A stretch of DNA of 64,000 nucleotides from Alphaproteobacteria bacterium (GTDB lineage: Bacteria > Pseudomonadota > Alphaproteobacteria > CAAGCB01 > CAG-977). Positions within the stretch are counted from its first letter, which is position 1, and the number at the start of each line of letters is the position of its first letter. The position numbers were made by a program, and so were the translations under genes. Shown here one piece after another: positions 26,132 to 34,899 of this stretch. The DNA is taken from contig JAFVAT010000017.1 in NCBI GenBank assembly GCA_017480385.1, positions 29,392 to 93,391 on the forward strand, in the 5' to 3' direction. The notes under the pieces were generated by a model, which ran no database searches, had not been told where the DNA came from, and worked only from the letters and a program-made list of their open reading frames with translations.

Positions 26132-27430
26132 ATGAAAGTCGGAATTATTGGAACGGGATATGTCGGACTGCCGACGGGTGTTGGTTTGGCTGAATTAGGA
26201 CATGATGTTGTTTGCATTGATGCTGTCGAGGAAAAAATTGCTGCTTTAAAGGCCGGAAAAATCACCTTGTTTGAAGAGGGATTGGAGGAATTGTTCCATA
26301 AAAATGCGGCTTCGGGCAAACTACGCTTTACTTCTGATATGAAAGAGGGCGTCCAAAATGCCGATGTTGTTATTTTGGCTGTCGGCACGCCGCCGCACCC
26401 TGTGACAAAAGAGGCCGATATGAGGTACGTTCATGCGGCAGCGCGTGAATTGGCGTTGCATTTGACCGGTTATACGGTGGTTGCCAATAAATCTACCGTG
26501 CCCGTCGGGACGGGAGATGCGGTGGAAAAGATTATCCGTGAGGTCAATCCGGCGGCTGATTTTGACGTTGTGTCTTTGCCGGAATTTTTGCGCGAAGGCT
26601 TTGCCGTGCATGACTTTTTTAATCCGGACCGCATTATTGTCGGCGCAAATACTGAAAAAGCGGCAAATGTGATTAAAGCGCTGTATGCTCCCTTTGGGGA
26701 AAAAGCGCATATGCTGTTTGTCAAGCGCCGGTCCTCTGAGACAATCAAGTATGCTTCCAATGCATTTTTGGCGATGAAGATTCATTATATCAATGAAATG
26801 GCGAATTTCTGCGAAAAATCAGGCGCCGATGTGTATGAAGTTGCTCAAGGTATGGGGCTGGATACGCGAATTGGGGCTAAGTTTTTAAATCCGGGGCCGG
26901 GATATGGCGGGTCTTGTTTTCCCAAAGATACAAACGCAATGGCATACATGGCGAAAGGATACGGAGTGGAAATGTCGCTGATCGAAACGACAATCCGGAA
27001 AAACGATGCCCGCAAGGTCGAAATGGCCGAACGGATCTTAAAGGCGACAGAAGGAATCGAAAACCCGAAAATTGCTGTTTTAGGGCTTGCGTTTAAGGGC
27101 GGTACGGACGATTGCCGCGAAAGCCCCGCCATGGAAATTATTGCCGCTCTGCTTAAGCATAAGGTTTCGATTACGGCTTATGATCCAAAAGCAATGGATA
27201 CGGCCAAAAAGCTGGTCGGCGATCAGATCGAGTATGCGGCAGACGCTTATGAAGCGGCAAAGGGGGCTGATGTATTGGCGGTTTTGACCGAGTGGGTTGA
27301 TTTCAAGTCGCTGGATTTAGCGAAAATCAAAGCGGCTTTAAAATCGCCGAAAATCGTTGATCTGCGTAATTTATTGGATAAAAGTGAAGCTGAACAGCAG
27401 GGCTTTGATTATCAGGGCATTGGCCGCTAA
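26132..27430 (+). CDS. ugd: UDP-glucose/GDP-mannose 6-dehydrogenase
   Basis: This enzyme oxidises a nucleotide sugar to its uronic acid with two NAD+, for capsule, LPS or exopolysaccharide. The 432-aa protein has an N-terminal Rossmann motif IGTGYVGLPTG and catalytic C262 in GPGYGGSCFPKDT. The C-terminal substrate-binding domain contains LGLAFKGGTDDCRESPA. UDP-glucose is the likelier substrate from overall similarity to UDP-glucose 6-dehydrogenases, but GDP-mannose cannot be excluded. AAGGAAAG precedes the ATG. Confidence 0.93.
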   Translation: MKVGIIGTGYVGLPTGVGLAELGHDVVCIDAVEEKIAALKAGKITLFEEGLEELFHKNAASGKLRFTSDMKEGVQNADVVILAVGTPPHPVTKEADMRYVHAAARELALHLTGYTVVANKSTVPVGTGDAVEKIIREVNPAADFDVVSLPEFLREGFAVHDFFNPDRIIVGANTEKAANVIKALYAPFGEKAHMLFVKRRSSETIKYASNAFLAMKIHYINEMANFCEKSGADVYEVAQGMGLDTRIGAKFLNPGPGYGGSCFPKDTNAMAYMAKGYGVEMSLIETTIRKNDARKVEMAERILKATEGIENPKIAVLGLAFKGGTDDCRESPAMEIIAALLKHKVSITAYDPKAMDTAKKLVGDQIEYAADAYEAAKGADVLAVLTEWVDFKSLDLAKIKAALKSPKIVDLRNLLDKSEAEQQGFDYQGIGR

Positions 27431-27475
27431 TCTGACGAACAGAGCCGTCATCTGAATTTTTTTAAAGATCGAAAA

Positions 27476-27509
27476 ATCCCCGCCTGTGAAAAAGACGGGG
27501 ATCTTTTTT
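27476..27509 (+). terminator. Rho-independent terminator after ugd
   Basis: ATCCCCG (27476-27482) and CGGGGAT (27496-27502) followed by CTTTTTT. Confidence 0.85.
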
Positions 27510-27548
27510 GCTTTTCGGGCAAGGGCCTTTTGTTTTAAGCGCAAAAGA

Positions 27549-27610
27549 AACGGCGGAGAGGATCCAACTGTCCGCCGCTTCCGAATTACATCACGGAGGG
27601 AGTGATGTAA
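27549..27610 (-). terminator. Two hairpins downstream of the cysteine-rich gene
   Basis: Read on the minus strand, the stop codon is followed by a perfect 9-bp stem TTACATCAC/GTGATGTAA (27586-27610). A CGGCGGA/TCCGCCG stem (27551-27577) then runs into TTTCTTTTG. The second is the terminator; the first may be a processing or stabilising stem. Confidence 0.65.
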
Positions 27611-27618
27611 AAGTGTTA

Positions 27619-29274
27619 TTATTCTGCCAGCATCGTGTCTGTTGCCTCCTGGAAGCATTGCTGTTGTGGATCCGCTAATGCCGCAGCAGTACAGCAGCCT
27701 CGACCCGCCACATACGTGAGGCCGGTGCCGGGGCATTTGCCGGAGCGGGTTAAATTGCCGGAATCGAGGGCTTCATCATTATCTGAATAGCAGGCCGAAG
27801 CGCTCTTATTGCCCGTGCTGCCGGTTGTTTCACCGTCGGGGCAAGCCGTACAAGAGGAATTTCCGGCAGAAGAGACATAAGTTCCTTTCGGACAAGCCGT
27901 ACAGGAAGCGTTGCCGGTTGTGGAAGCATAAGTTCCCTTCGGACAGTCTTGGCAAACGCTCATACCCTCGGAAGGAGCCTGCATTCCCCTCGGACAAGCC
28001 GTACAGGAAGCGTTGCCGGTTGTGGAAGCATAAGTTCCCTTCGGACAGTCTTGGCAAACGCTCATACCCTCGGAAGGAGCCTGCATTCCCCTCGGACAAG
28101 GCTTGCAGGCAGTACCACCGGTCCAGTTATAATAAGTGCCTGCCGGACAAGGCGTACAAGAGGAACTTCCGGCAGAAGAGGCATAAGTTCCTTTCGGACA
28201 AGCCGTACATGTGCCGTTATTGTTGTAATAGCCCGCATTGCAGGTAATCGCTTTTGCTTCACAGCCTACGCCGATTGAATTTTTCTGATATCCGCTGTCA
28301 CAGACGAAGGACGCAGTCCCGCCCGCGCATGTCGCATTGTTCGGACAGGAGAGACAGACATTGTTTCCTTCAAAATAAGCGTCCTGTGCTCTTTGTACGT
28401 CAGCCATAGAATTGATGAGGCTGGCTAAATAGGCGTCTTGCAGATTTTGTACCGTATTCATGGTCGGGTTGTTCCATAGGTAAAATCCGCTTGCGCACGA
28501 GCTAACAATGGGTTCCGGTTCACAAGCCGTGCCGGAATACGCCGTTGTGTATTTATCATTGCACATCAACGTTTGTCCATTGCATGTCGCATTGTTCGGA
28601 CAAGGAAGGCAGATTGCTTCATCTCCGGCAAGGTACGCGGTTACAATTCTGCCGGCTTCGCTTGAAGAGTATCCCAAACCCGCTAAGTATGCGCTTTGAA
28701 CGGCATCGGCGGTAGCCATTGTCGGATTACTTACTTTATAATAGCCACTGCTACAATTCACGCTGCAAGAGTGGTTACTACGAACAGAGCCAGTTGGATC
28801 TTCAGCTACAAAAGAAAACATTGTACCGCTATTTTTATAGATGTACTCGCATAATTCTTCCCCGATCTCTCCGGCCCATTTAGTATATTGATTTTCATCA
28901 ATAGTATAACAGTTGTAATCAGGGATCATTGAACTGGAACAATAGGTTGTTGCCGTAATGCAAGATTTCCCGTCTGATGCTTTGGTATATCCTTTTTTGC
29001 ATGTGAATATATGGCCGTTGCATTTGGCATTGCTTGGACAGCTGACGCATTCGCCGTCTTTTATATATTGAGACGACGTACAGACCGTTCGTGAGTTTTT
29101 TGAACTGACAGTACGCGATTCTGCAGATACCGAAGACAGATTTTGTACATCACGTCCCAATTTAAATGCTTTAGCAACTTGAAAACTGTCTTGCGAATTT
29201 AACTCTCCTGCCGCCTGAACCGTTAAAGGCAGTAGGCAGCCCAGAAAGAACAGTATTTTAAAATATTTTTTCAT
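27619..29274 (-). CDS. Large cysteine-rich secreted protein with TNFR/ephrin-receptor-like repeats
   Basis: This 551-aa protein has a signal peptide (MKKYFKILFFLGCLLPLTVQA). The long body contains repeated CxxCP units such as CPKGTYASTTGNASCTACP and CPRGMQAPSEGMSVCQDCP, which resemble GCC2/GCC3 (ephrin-receptor-like) repeats of eukaryotic surface proteins. Even cysteine spacing suggests disulfides outside the cytoplasm. I chose ATG 29274 because GGAGGA lies seven bases upstream; the frame is open further but without a site. Upstream is a C14 tract within a promoter-like region. A surface or adhesion role is likely but unproven. Confidence 0.8.
   Translation of the reverse strand: MKKYFKILFFLGCLLPLTVQAAGELNSQDSFQVAKAFKLGRDVQNLSSVSAESRTVSSKNSRTVCTSSQYIKDGECVSCPSNAKCNGHIFTCKKGYTKASDGKSCITATTYCSSSMIPDYNCYTIDENQYTKWAGEIGEELCEYIYKNSGTMFSFVAEDPTGSVRSNHSCSVNCSSGYYKVSNPTMATADAVQSAYLAGLGYSSSEAGRIVTAYLAGDEAICLPCPNNATCNGQTLMCNDKYTTAYSGTACEPEPIVSSCASGFYLWNNPTMNTVQNLQDAYLASLINSMADVQRAQDAYFEGNNVCLSCPNNATCAGGTASFVCDSGYQKNSIGVGCEAKAITCNAGYYNNNGTCTACPKGTYASSAGSSSCTPCPAGTYYNWTGGTACKPCPRGMQAPSEGMSVCQDCPKGTYASTTGNASCTACPRGMQAPSEGMSVCQDCPKGTYASTTGNASCTACPKGTYVSSAGNSSCTACPDGETTGSTGNKSASACYSDNDEALDSGNLTRSGKCPGTGLTYVAGRGCCTAAALADPQQQCFQEATDTMLAE
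27892..28095 (-). repeat. Perfect tandem 102-bp repeat inside the cysteine-rich gene
   Basis: 27892-27993 and 27994-28095 read identically over all 102 bases (34 codons). Neighbouring units are similar but diverged, so this is a recent duplication prone to copy-number change. Confidence 0.9.
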
Positions 29275-29663
29275 TAAATCCTCCTCTAATTGTATAAAAA
29301 ATAATTCGAAAACATTCTTATTCAAATAAAAATGCGTCTCAATAAATATATGGGGGGGGGGGGGGTATATTTTTAACAAAAGTGTCATAAATAAAACAAG
29401 AGTTGCGGCCGTTTTTATGACTCTTTTTATTAAAGAAATAAAAGTAAATATATTTTTAATTATTATATAAAAATGCAGAAAAATTAATGTATGTTATATA
29501 TAAAAAACAAAATAGTTTTTTTTGATGGGGAGATCATTTAATAAAAAATATAAAAAAGCTTCCTTTTTCAAAAGGCATTTTTGGACTGAAGGAATTTATC
29601 AGTTATGGGTGAAGAATTGTTTCTGCAGCAGAGGGAACATTTCAGTTCCATTTCATAAAAAGA
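29275..29663. other. AT-rich gap upstream of the cysteine-rich gene
   Basis: Apart from the ribosome site, the promoter-like region and the G14/C14 tract I see no feature in these 389 bases. 29400-29520 is nearly all A and T. Confidence 0.6.
29345..29379 (-). promoter_or_regulatory. Promoter-like region interrupted by a C14 tract
   Basis: On the minus strand TTGTTA (29379-29374) and TATATT (29350-29345) are separated by 23 bases, 14 of which are an uninterrupted C run (G at 29352-29365 on the plus strand). The start codon of the cysteine-rich gene lies about 70 bases downstream. Shrinking the run by six would give 17-base spacing. The boxes are partial matches. Confidence 0.5.
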
Positions 29664-30143
29664 TTACCAGCCCATGGAATCCAAATTTTTTTCAATCAGT
29701 CGAATCGTGTTTTCGGATAACACCATTTTATCGCGTGTTTTGTTAAAAAAGGTACGCACGCTGGCCTTTGTCCATTTCTTTTTTTGTCGTGTCCGTCCTG
29801 CGCCCGCCCAATCGCAGATCATTTCGCGCACGTCTGTTTCCGTCATGTCCAACGCGGTAAAAGACGTTCCGTCGGCCATAATCCAATACTGCCAATGATG
29901 ACGGGAGCGGTTGAAATGTGCCAAAATAGCCCGTTGATAATCCGGCGGAGCAGAGCAGGGATTATAATATCCGTCCGTATTTCTGATTTCCCGGATTCGC
30001 GGATAATATTTCGCGTAAACAAACAGCATGGATGGCAGCAGCAGCTTGTCCCAATCATGAATAATTCCCCGCCAAAACAGCCCATGTTTAAAGCAGTAAT
30101 ACATTACCCAGAATTTGTGCCGCAATAAATAAAAAATGTACAT
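29664..30143 (-). CDS. DUF5662 family protein
   Basis: This 159-aa protein carries histidine-rich blocks typical of DUF5662: GIIHDWDKL near residue 28 and LAHFNRSRHHWQYW near 75. A basic helical C-terminus ends in NLDSMGW. The conserved His/Asp suggest a metal-binding helical fold (HD-like), but no activity is known. It starts four bases after the NAD(P)HX repair gene and is probably co-transcribed with it. Confidence 0.8.
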   Translation of the reverse strand: MYIFYLLRHKFWVMYYCFKHGLFWRGIIHDWDKLLLPSMLFVYAKYYPRIREIRNTDGYYNPCSAPPDYQRAILAHFNRSRHHWQYWIMADGTSFTALDMTETDVREMICDWAGAGRTRQKKKWTKASVRTFFNKTRDKMVLSENTIRLIEKNLDSMGW

Positions 30144-30147
30144 AAGC

Positions 30148-31563
30148 TTATTTTAAACAGGCAATGATATCCTCTGCAATCAGATTTTTTCCGGCTTTTT
30201 CAGCCGCGCGGGAATGAAGCCATACGCCGGCGCAGGCGGCTTCAAACGGGGGCAGACCCCGTGCCAGCATTGCGCCAATAATGCCGTCTAAAACATCGCC
30301 GCTGCCTGCTGTGGCCAAATCAAAGCAGTCCGTTGCATTAAGAGCCGCTTTTCCTTTCGGGGAAGCAATAATGGTATCGGCTCCTTTTAAGACGACGGTG
30401 CAGTCTAAAATTTCCGCGGCGGTAAGGGCTTGTGTCAGCTTGTTCTGCCCTTTCAGTTCCGGAAATAAGCGGATAAATTCGCCGGCATGCGGCGTAATGA
30501 CAGCATGGGAGCGTTTTTTGACGCTTTTAATAAAGGGAAGGGCGCCCGCGTCGGCGACAAAGGGCTTTTCAGAATCCGCAATCAGATGAAGGAAGGCCTT
30601 GATGTCGTTCTCTTTAAAAGCGCCCATGCCGATGACAGCCGCAGATGTCTTTGATGCTTTGATCTGGTTGGCAAATTCGTCGGGCGTGTCCGCCGGATAA
30701 ATGACTGTTCCTGGCAGATCGGTCGCAAAAATCGGATAAGACTGTGTTGGACAGGAAACAGCGACCAAGCCGGCGCCCGACCGTCTGCCGGCCAGAGCGG
30801 CCAATCGGGCGGCTCCGGTCATTTTCCCGGCGCGAACCAACACTGTTCCGCGTGTGTATTTGTGATCATAAGGCGTTGCTTCAGGCAGGGAAAAAAGCTC
30901 CGGCGTATTTTCATAAAAAGCAGGTTCGGCGGCGGCGACAATTGCATCGGGGATCCCGATCGGACAGACAACCAATCGCCCGATGCGTTCTTTGCCGGGG
31001 TATAGAAAGTGGCCTATTTTCGGTCGGCAAAAAGTGATCGTCATCTCACAAAACAAAGCTGTTCCCAGAATTTCCCCCGTATCAGCCTGAATTCCGCTGG
31101 GGATATCCAAAGCAATGCAGGGCAGGGCGCTTTCATTGACCGCATTGAAGAAATCAGCTACATCATTTTGAACCGGTTTAGACAGGCCAATGCCGAATAC
31201 AGCGTCAATGATTAATCCCCCGGTTTGTTCCAGCTGCTTTAACCGTTTGAAAGAAAGTTGTTTCTTAGGACCGTGAAATTTTTCCGCGTTTTGCCGGGCG
31301 GCAGGGGGCAGCTTTTCTTCCGGACCGATCAGAGCCGCTTCAACCGGCCAGCCCCATTGGTGCAAAAGGCGCGCGGTCACAAAGCCGTCTCCGCCGTTGT
31401 TGCCCGTGCCGCACAGGACCAATACCGGACATTTATGATAATTTTTTGTAATTTGGCAGGCCGCGGCAAAACCTGCGTTTTCCATGAGTTGTATTTCCGG
31501 CATGATTTTTGCATGAGTTTCTTTGTCTGCGCGGTACATTTGATCGGCGGTCAAAATTTCCAT
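30148..31563 (-). CDS. Bifunctional NAD(P)HX epimerase/dehydratase
   Basis: This 471-aa protein is a fusion of NnrE and NnrD, as in E. coli YjeF. It repairs hydrated NADH and NADPH. The N-terminal epimerase has LCGTGNNGGDGFVTARLL (about residues 50-68). The C-terminal ADP/ATP-dependent dehydratase has AVITPHAGEFIRL and the glycine-rich GSGDVLDGIIGAML. It is divergent from the Nudix gene; GGGAG stands upstream of the ATG. Confidence 0.95.
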   Translation of the reverse strand: MEILTADQMYRADKETHAKIMPEIQLMENAGFAAACQITKNYHKCPVLVLCGTGNNGGDGFVTARLLHQWGWPVEAALIGPEEKLPPAARQNAEKFHGPKKQLSFKRLKQLEQTGGLIIDAVFGIGLSKPVQNDVADFFNAVNESALPCIALDIPSGIQADTGEILGTALFCEMTITFCRPKIGHFLYPGKERIGRLVVCPIGIPDAIVAAAEPAFYENTPELFSLPEATPYDHKYTRGTVLVRAGKMTGAARLAALAGRRSGAGLVAVSCPTQSYPIFATDLPGTVIYPADTPDEFANQIKASKTSAAVIGMGAFKENDIKAFLHLIADSEKPFVADAGALPFIKSVKKRSHAVITPHAGEFIRLFPELKGQNKLTQALTAAEILDCTVVLKGADTIIASPKGKAALNATDCFDLATAGSGDVLDGIIGAMLARGLPPFEAACAGVWLHSRAAEKAGKNLIAEDIIACLK

Positions 31564-31648
31564 AGGGTGATGCTCCCGGAATGTTTGAGGTTTATTAATC
31601 TTTATTCTCTATACTACACCCATTTTAGTCAAAGGAGAATTTTAAAGT

Positions 31649-32263
31649 ATGGTCGGCAGAACGTTAGAAAACATAGAGGTCATCGGCAAAGAACCTTTGT
31701 ATCAACGGTTTTTCAGGGTGGACGAATACTTTTTTAAATATCCGCACTATAACGGCGAAATGAGCGGCGTTGTGTCCAGAGAAGTTATGGAGCGCGGAAA
31801 CGCTGCAGGCATTTTAATGTACGATCCGGACCGCGATCAGCTTGTTTTTGTTGAACAAATGCGCGTCGGAGTCTTTATTGCCAACGAGCACCCCTGGATA
31901 TTGGAATGCGCTGCGGGAATAGTCGATCCGGGGGAAACGCCGGAACAGGTTGTGTGCCGTGAAGCCAGGGAAGAAGCCGGCGCTGAAGTTTTAGAGATAG
32001 AGCCGATTATAGAATATTTTTCCTCACCCGGCGGGCTTTCTGAAAAAATTTTCCTGTTCTGCGGTCATGTTCATGCGGATCAGGTCGCCGATTTTGCAGG
32101 ATTGCAGTCGGAAGATGAGGATATCCGCGTTGTTGTGATGTCTGCCGAGGAAGCGGAAAAAAGAATGACAGAGGGCAAATTCAACAACGCCTTAACGATC
32201 ATTGCGATGCAATGGTTTATGATGAATAAAGCTAATCTACGGAAAAAATGGGGGAGATCATGA
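31649..32263 (+). CDS. Nudix hydrolase, ADP-ribose pyrophosphatase type
   Basis: This 204-aa protein has a perfect Nudix box from G90: GX5EX7REUXEEXGU, seen as GIVDPGETPEQVV then REAREEAGAEV. An N-terminal dimerisation part and the SPGG loop (YFSSPGGLSEK) after the box match ADP-ribose diphosphatases (NudF-like). These split ADP-ribose to AMP and ribose 5-phosphate. AAAGGAG lies upstream. Its stop overlaps the start of the lipoprotein gene (ATGA). Confidence 0.9.
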   Translation: MVGRTLENIEVIGKEPLYQRFFRVDEYFFKYPHYNGEMSGVVSREVMERGNAAGILMYDPDRDQLVFVEQMRVGVFIANEHPWILECAAGIVDPGETPEQVVCREAREEAGAEVLEIEPIIEYFSSPGGLSEKIFLFCGHVHADQVADFAGLQSEDEDIRVVVMSAEEAEKRMTEGKFNNALTIIAMQWFMMNKANLRKKWGRS

Positions 32264-33429
32264 AAACACGCCAAAAGTTATCAGGAACGGTCAGAACCGC
32301 CGTTTTAACCGTATTTCCTTTAATTTGCGGGTGCTCAACGCCCGGAGAATCTTTGTTTAAAACGCAGACGGAACAAGCGATTTTAAATTGGTCCACAGGA
32401 AAACATGAAGAGGCCGTTCATTATGCGCAGCAAGCCCTGCAGGATAATCCTGAAGATGTTTATGCGATGATGGTCGCCGGTTTGTCTTATGAAAGCTTAG
32501 GCTATCCCAATCGTGCGAAGGCCTTGTATGAACAGGCTGCCGCCGTTGATAATGCGGACATCGGCGTGTTCGGCGCCATGCGCAATCTGCCGCCGGAGGA
32601 GTTAAAGAAAACTGCCGAAGCCAGATTGGCGGCTTTAAGTTTGCCGCAAACACCGTTGGCAATTATCGATCCTCAGTCGAAAAAGGCTGTCTTTACGCCG
32701 GCGGGCTTTCCTTCCCGGCCGGAAGATCCTCAAAAAGAAGAAAAGGCTGCTCAAAAGCAGGAGGCAATTAAGGGTGGATTAGATATGTTGGAGGAAGGGG
32801 ATCGCAATGTTGTTTTGCGTTTTTTGACTTTTACGCGTCTGCGCGATGAAAAGTATGTAACGCCGGACGAATGGCTGTCACGCCGTTCCGTAAATTTAGG
32901 CGGGCTTTTGCCCTATACGCTGACGCCGGCAGGCAAAGGATTGGATCTGCCCGCACCGACGGGAGACGTTATTGTCGGTCGGCTGAATGCGCTGCGGGAG
33001 GCCTTGGAAATGAGGGCGATTACACCGCGCGAACATGCTGCCGAACGCGAAATTATCCTGGAGGCTTTATTGCCCTCTAATCCGTTTTACCGTATGGACG
33101 CGGCGCCGGTTCCGCGCGATATTTTAGAAGGTGCAACGGCTTTACGGCGCATTGAAATGCTGCAGAATATCGGTTTGATTACGCCGGAAGAGGCCAAAAA
33201 GGAAAAGGCGGCTATTGAAAAACTGACATATGCTAAAATCGGCATGACCGGCGGAGACGCCAAGCCGAATGAAGCGGCGGCAAAATGTATCCAAAAATGC
33301 CTGAGTGCGCCGGCTTCGCCCTGTCCGGCGGCGGCGCCGAAACCGGCAGCAAAAAAGGCTGCTCCGGCTGCCAAAAAAGCAGCGGTTCCGGTTAAAAAAG
33401 CGCCGGTAAAAACGTGTCCCTGCGGATAG
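32260..33429 (+). CDS. TPR-containing lipoprotein with a Lys/Ala-rich tail
   Basis: This 389-aa protein has a lipobox PLICGC, so it is lipidated at Cys about residue 20. TPR-like helices (HYAQQALQDNPEDVYAMMVAG) follow. The middle region is unassigned. The C-terminal 60 residues contain six cysteines and repeats of PAAKKAA type, resembling histone-H1-like tails. ATG 32260 overlaps the Nudix stop and has GGGGAG ahead, so translation is coupled; an in-frame ATG at 32248 is less likely. The role is unknown. Confidence 0.65.
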   Translation: MKTRQKLSGTVRTAVLTVFPLICGCSTPGESLFKTQTEQAILNWSTGKHEEAVHYAQQALQDNPEDVYAMMVAGLSYESLGYPNRAKALYEQAAAVDNADIGVFGAMRNLPPEELKKTAEARLAALSLPQTPLAIIDPQSKKAVFTPAGFPSRPEDPQKEEKAAQKQEAIKGGLDMLEEGDRNVVLRFLTFTRLRDEKYVTPDEWLSRRSVNLGGLLPYTLTPAGKGLDLPAPTGDVIVGRLNALREALEMRAITPREHAAEREIILEALLPSNPFYRMDAAPVPRDILEGATALRRIEMLQNIGLITPEEAKKEKAAIEKLTYAKIGMTGGDAKPNEAAAKCIQKCLSAPASPCPAAAPKPAAKKAAPAAKKAAVPVKKAPVKTCPCG

Positions 33430-33445
33430 ATAAAATGAGGTAAAA

Positions 33446-34228
33446 ATGTTTTCACAGCCTGCCGTTCAAGCGTTATTGCTTTCCTTGGCGGCAGGCTTGA
33501 CGACTGTTTTAGGCTGCGTTCTGATTTTCTTTGCTCCGGGAAAAAACGAACGGCTGCTTTCTGTTGCGCTGGGATTGGCCGCCGGCGTTATGCTCAGCGT
33601 TTCTTTTTTGGATTTATACCCTCAGGCGGAAAACTTATTCCGGACATTTTTTTCTGAAAAGGTATCCGTTTTGGCAGCTGTTTCCGGATTGTTAAGCGGT
33701 ATATTCGGAGCGGCGGCAGCGGATAAATTCGTGCCTCATGAAGCATATGATCCGCAAACAGGTGAGGCGGCTCATAAAAATTTGTATCGAACCGGCATGC
33801 TGTCTGTGATCGTTATCGGCCTGCATAACTTTCCGGAAGGGATTGCCACTTTTATGGCCGGATATAAAAGTCTTTCTTTGGGTGTTTCTCTTGCGGCGGC
33901 TGTCGCTCTGCATAATATTCCGGAAGGAATTGCCGTGGCCATGCCGATCTATTATGCGACAGCCAGCAGGTCAAAAGCCGTTTTATATACGGCTCTTTGC
34001 GGAATAGCCGAACCCTTGGGCGCATTGGCCGCTTTCGGGGTTTTGTATCCGTTCATAAATGATACTGTTTTAGGGGCGGTTTTCGCTTTTGTCGCCGGAA
34101 TCATGATCTATGTCACTGTGGAAGAGTTAATTCCGTCCTCCCGACAATACGGACATGATCGGGAAGCCCTTTGGGCAACTTTCACAGGAATTTGCCTGAT
34201 GCCGTTAACGCACCTAATCCACTTTTAG
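33446..34228 (+). CDS. zupT: ZIP family zinc transporter
   Basis: This 260-aa inner-membrane protein has about eight helices. The two metal-binding helices are seen as LHNFPEGIATF and LHNIPEGIAVA, the signature of ZupT-type ZIP carriers, which import Zn2+ and other divalent metals. The last helix has VTVEELIPSSRQYGH. The gene follows the lipoprotein gene by 16 bases. Its last 15 bases overlap the convergent ankyrin gene. Confidence 0.92.
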   Translation: MFSQPAVQALLLSLAAGLTTVLGCVLIFFAPGKNERLLSVALGLAAGVMLSVSFLDLYPQAENLFRTFFSEKVSVLAAVSGLLSGIFGAAAADKFVPHEAYDPQTGEAAHKNLYRTGMLSVIVIGLHNFPEGIATFMAGYKSLSLGVSLAAAVALHNIPEGIAVAMPIYYATASRSKAVLYTALCGIAEPLGALAAFGVLYPFINDTVLGAVFAFVAGIMIYVTVEELIPSSRQYGHDREALWATFTGICLMPLTHLIHF

Positions 34229-34774
34229 CAAAGCGGGAATGTCCGTGTTAGAAAGGCTTGAATTTAAAGAAATATAATCCGCCGCAATTTTATTCATTTT
34301 ATCTTTGATCGTCTTATCCGCACCGCTGTCCAGCAGTGTCGTGATAATTTCCGGATTGGGGTTAAAAGCCGTAGCTAAAATTAAAGCGGTCTGGCCATTG
34401 TCATCAACAGCATTGACTTCAATTCCCTGATCCAGCAGAAAATGAACGACTTCAGGATTGGGATTGTTTTTAACGGCAATCATTAAAAGCGTTTGACCGT
34501 CCTGCAGTTTTTGCTGGATATTAATGCCGTTGGCCATTGCCTGCCGAATTTCATCGACGGATCCGTCTTCCATAACCTGAACCAATAATTCCGTTGTTTT
34601 ATCAGTTCTGAGCGTACGCTTGTTTGCTTGCTTCTGCTCTTCTTCAAGGGACGGTTTTTTAGCCTCTTCAGCGGCCCTAAGTTCCGCTATTTCTTCATCG
34701 GAAACAGAAACTTTTGTTTTTAAAAATAAAAATAAAATAAGAGCGGCTAAGCCAGCGATAATCAATCCACCCAT
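34214..34774 (-). CDS. Membrane-anchored ankyrin-repeat protein
   Basis: This 186-aa protein has an N-terminal membrane helix (GGLIIAGLAALILFLFL) and a charged linker of about 35 residues. Three to four ankyrin repeats follow (DGQTLLMIAVKNNPNPEVVHFL and DNGQTALILATAFNPNPEII, each preceded by a DxGxxxN turn). It is probably a protein-binding module; the side of the membrane is not certain. GGGGAA precedes the ATG. A good sigma70-type promoter is seen about 100 bases upstream. Confidence 0.85.
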   Translation of the reverse strand: MGGLIIAGLAALILFLFLKTKVSVSDEEIAELRAAEEAKKPSLEEEQKQANKRTLRTDKTTELLVQVMEDGSVDEIRQAMANGINIQQKLQDGQTLLMIAVKNNPNPEVVHFLLDQGIEVNAVDDNGQTALILATAFNPNPEIITTLLDSGADKTIKDKMNKIAADYISLNSSLSNTDIPALLKVD

Positions 34775-34870
34775 AGTACATGTTCCCCGATATAAAAAAC
34801 AAACAAGGAAAAATCCTATAAAATGACTCTTGTCATCTTAAATTTTCCTTCCCCTCCCTATTAGGTAAAT

Positions 34871-34899
34871 AGGATAAATGAGAAAATATATTATGTCAA
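34871..34899 (-). promoter_or_regulatory. Sigma70-type promoter of the ankyrin gene
   Basis: On the minus strand TTGACA (34899-34894) and TATCCT (34876-34871) are 17 bases apart, about 100 bases ahead of the ATG. Confidence 0.6.

Noticed and set aside
27825..28247. 140-aa plus-strand frame with Lys/Arg repeats
   Set aside because: It is the mirror of the cysteine-rich repeats on the other strand.
34214..34228. Functional overlap of zupT and the ankyrin gene
   Set aside because: A 15-base convergent overlap of two 3' ends is ordinary in compact genomes.
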